Below are positions 62,835 to 64,000 of a DNA stretch of 64,000 nt, piece by piece. Position numbers and translations under genes: made by a program. Under the pieces are notes generated by a model, which saw only the letters and a program-made list of their open reading frames with translations, was not told the DNA's origin and did not search any database. How positions within the stretch are numbered: the first letter of the stretch is position 1; each line of letters begins with the position of its first letter. Source of the stretch: Actibacterium sp. 188UL27-1 (GTDB taxonomy: Bacteria; Pseudomonadota; Alphaproteobacteria; Rhodobacterales; Rhodobacteraceae); the NCBI RefSeq assembly GCF_016901225.1, contig NZ_JAFEUL010000012.1:62001-126000 (forward strand). The letters are read 5' to 3'.

Positions 62835-64000
62835 TACCTGTCGGGATCGTTATCGCCTTTCTGGTGTTTATTGGGATCGTCATGGCGCGCCTTTATCGCC
62901 GTGCGACCCGGGAAGTGAGCCGTGTCAAAACCGGATCCGGCGGTCGCAAGGTGATCATCGATGGCGGTACAATCGTGATCCCGTCGTTGCATGAAGTGCG
63001 TCCGGTCAACATGAAGACGCTGCGCCTCGAAGTGTCGCGCACGAACGATGCGTCCCTAATCACACGGGACCGGATGCAGGTGGATGTGGGTGTGGGTGTG
63101 GAATTCTACATCTCGGTCAACGCCACCGAAGGCCGGATTTCCCGCGCGGCACAGACCTTGGGCGACCGGACCTTTGATGTCGACCAGTTGCGTGAATTGA
63201 TCGAAGCAAGTTGATCGATGGCCCGCGGGCTGTGGCCGCCAAGATGAGCATGGATGAATTGCACGAAAACCGGTCGGAATTTGTGCAAGAGGTGCAGAAC
63301 ACCGTATCCGAAGACCTGCTGAAGAACGGTCTGGAGTTGGAAAGCGTGTCACTGACTGGCCTGGACCAGACACTATTTGAAAGCCTTGATGAGAAAACGC
63401 CTTTAACACCGTCGGCATGCGGCAATTGGCAGAGGCGGAGCGGTCCAAGAAAATCGCCATCATCGAAGCCCAACGCGAGGCGGAACAACAGGCGACCCGG
63501 ATCCGGCTGCAAGCCAAGGCGGGACGCGAAGCCGCCGCAGACCAGGCCGAAGCCGTTCGGGAAGAAGCCACAGCGGCAGCGGATGCGCTGAAGATCAAGG
63601 CCGATGCGAAAAAGGCGGACAAGTTGGCGGAAGCTGAGGGTCAGCGCGCGATTGTGGACGCGGAAAACGCCTTGTCGCAGGAAATCGTGGCCATGAAGGT
63701 GCAAATGGCCCGTTTGACCACGCTGCCCAACATCGTTGCCGAGATGGTCCGCCCTGCAGAAAAGATCGAATCGATCAAGATCCACCAAGTGACCGGCCTG
63801 AATGGTGTTGCGCCTGGCGCTGGCGGGACATCGACGAGCAGTTCCCCAGTTGGGCAAGCTGTTGACGCGATTGGTGCCATGGCGGTTCAATTGCCCGCCC
63901 TGAAGAAGCTGGGTGAAGAGGTTGGGATCAACCTTGAAGACGGCCTGACCGGGATCACCGCGGCGGCGCTGACCGAAGACAGCAAGCCCGCCACGCCGAC
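62807..64000 (+). pseudogene. Flotillin (YqiK-like) gene with frameshifts, runs off the window
   Basis: The N-terminal membrane helix (ILIPVGIVIAFLVFIGIVMA) and SPFH domain (VIPSLHEVRPVNMKTLRLEV, MQVDVGVGVEFYI) read in one frame to a stop near 63212. The sense continues in a second frame (VAAKMSMDELHENRSEFVQE) and then in a third after 63400 (MRQLAEAERSKKIAIIEAQR and a coiled coil). Each shift fits loss of a single base (GGC to GC near 63204, and a run of five A to four near 63401). Where ATG is expected after AGGAG (62796-62800) the codon is ACG (62807-62809). YqiK-like flotillins scaffold membrane microdomains. The 3' end lies outside. Confidence 0.72.

Noticed and set aside
1-64000. CRISPR arrays, prophage or insertion sequences
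   Set aside because: No regularly spaced repeats, transposase or integrase motifs, or phage structural genes were seen on either strand.

Overview
The window looks like a chromosomal segment of a marine-type alphaproteobacterium, most likely Rhodobacterales (Roseobacter group). This rests on protein style (HU, Amn/adenine deaminase, Tat-exported family 5 binding proteins, moaD-moaE-pgsA-uvrC block), on GC-rich coding sequence with many GTG/TTG starts, and on an exosortase-linked exopolysaccharide locus of the kind seen in that order. No rRNA, tRNA, CRISPR or intact insertion sequence was found. The species cannot be named from the sequence alone.

Layout. 1-11334: exopolysaccharide/exosortase locus. 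The minus-strand arm holds a partial exosortase-like start, an outer-membrane barrel, a Wza-type exporter, a TPR lipoprotein and a priming sugar transferase. The plus-strand arm holds an ExeA-like ATPase, a Wzz/GumC co-polymerase, a tyrosine autokinase and two family 2 glycosyltransferases. 11398-21120: purine salvage (adenine deaminase, AMP nucleosidase), HU, a PlsC-like acyltransferase, an EamA exporter, a CcdA-thioredoxin pair, and a PhyH oxygenase with two methyltransferases. 21240-25785: an MFS exporter with a His-rich tail, and a multi-PAS GGDEF-EAL protein. 25789-34729: a catabolic operon with a complete Liv-type ABC importer, a thiolase, a hydrolase, an alcohol dehydrogenase, an alpha-hydroxyacid oxidase and a stand-alone Lrp-type RAM domain. 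34960-43082: moaE, moaD, pgsA, uvrC, a short-chain reductase, a Na/Ca exchanger, a 55-residue zinc-ribbon protein, an S49 peptidase and glpK. 43340-53840: an orphan Tat-exported binding protein, an FkbM methyltransferase remnant, and a six-gene operon encoding two sugar ABC importers, faced by a LacI regulator with two perfect operators.

53955-58346 is the most interesting region: a compact operon of an unrecognised 219-residue protein, a FabH-type ketosynthase with an intact Cys-His-Asn triad, an acyl carrier protein, an SGNH/DltD-like exported protein, an MBOAT acyltransferase, and a 49-residue single-pass protein ending in Tyr-Ala-Glu-Phe. Carrier protein, MBOAT, SGNH protein and tiny C-terminal-Tyr membrane protein match the parts list of the Gram-positive Dlt D-alanylation machine, but a KAS III enzyme stands where the DltA ligase would be. 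I infer an envelope-acylation pathway fed by a ketosynthase. Facing it is a 1067-residue reductive dehalogenase fused to its own flavin/2Fe-2S reductase.

The right edge (62203-64000) is a decaying yqiJ-like/flotillin pair with an in-frame stop, frameshifts and a probable lost start codon. A roughly 70-bp dispersed element, with a compensatory change in its hairpin, lies just 3' of uvrC and just 3' of the 49-residue protein gene.
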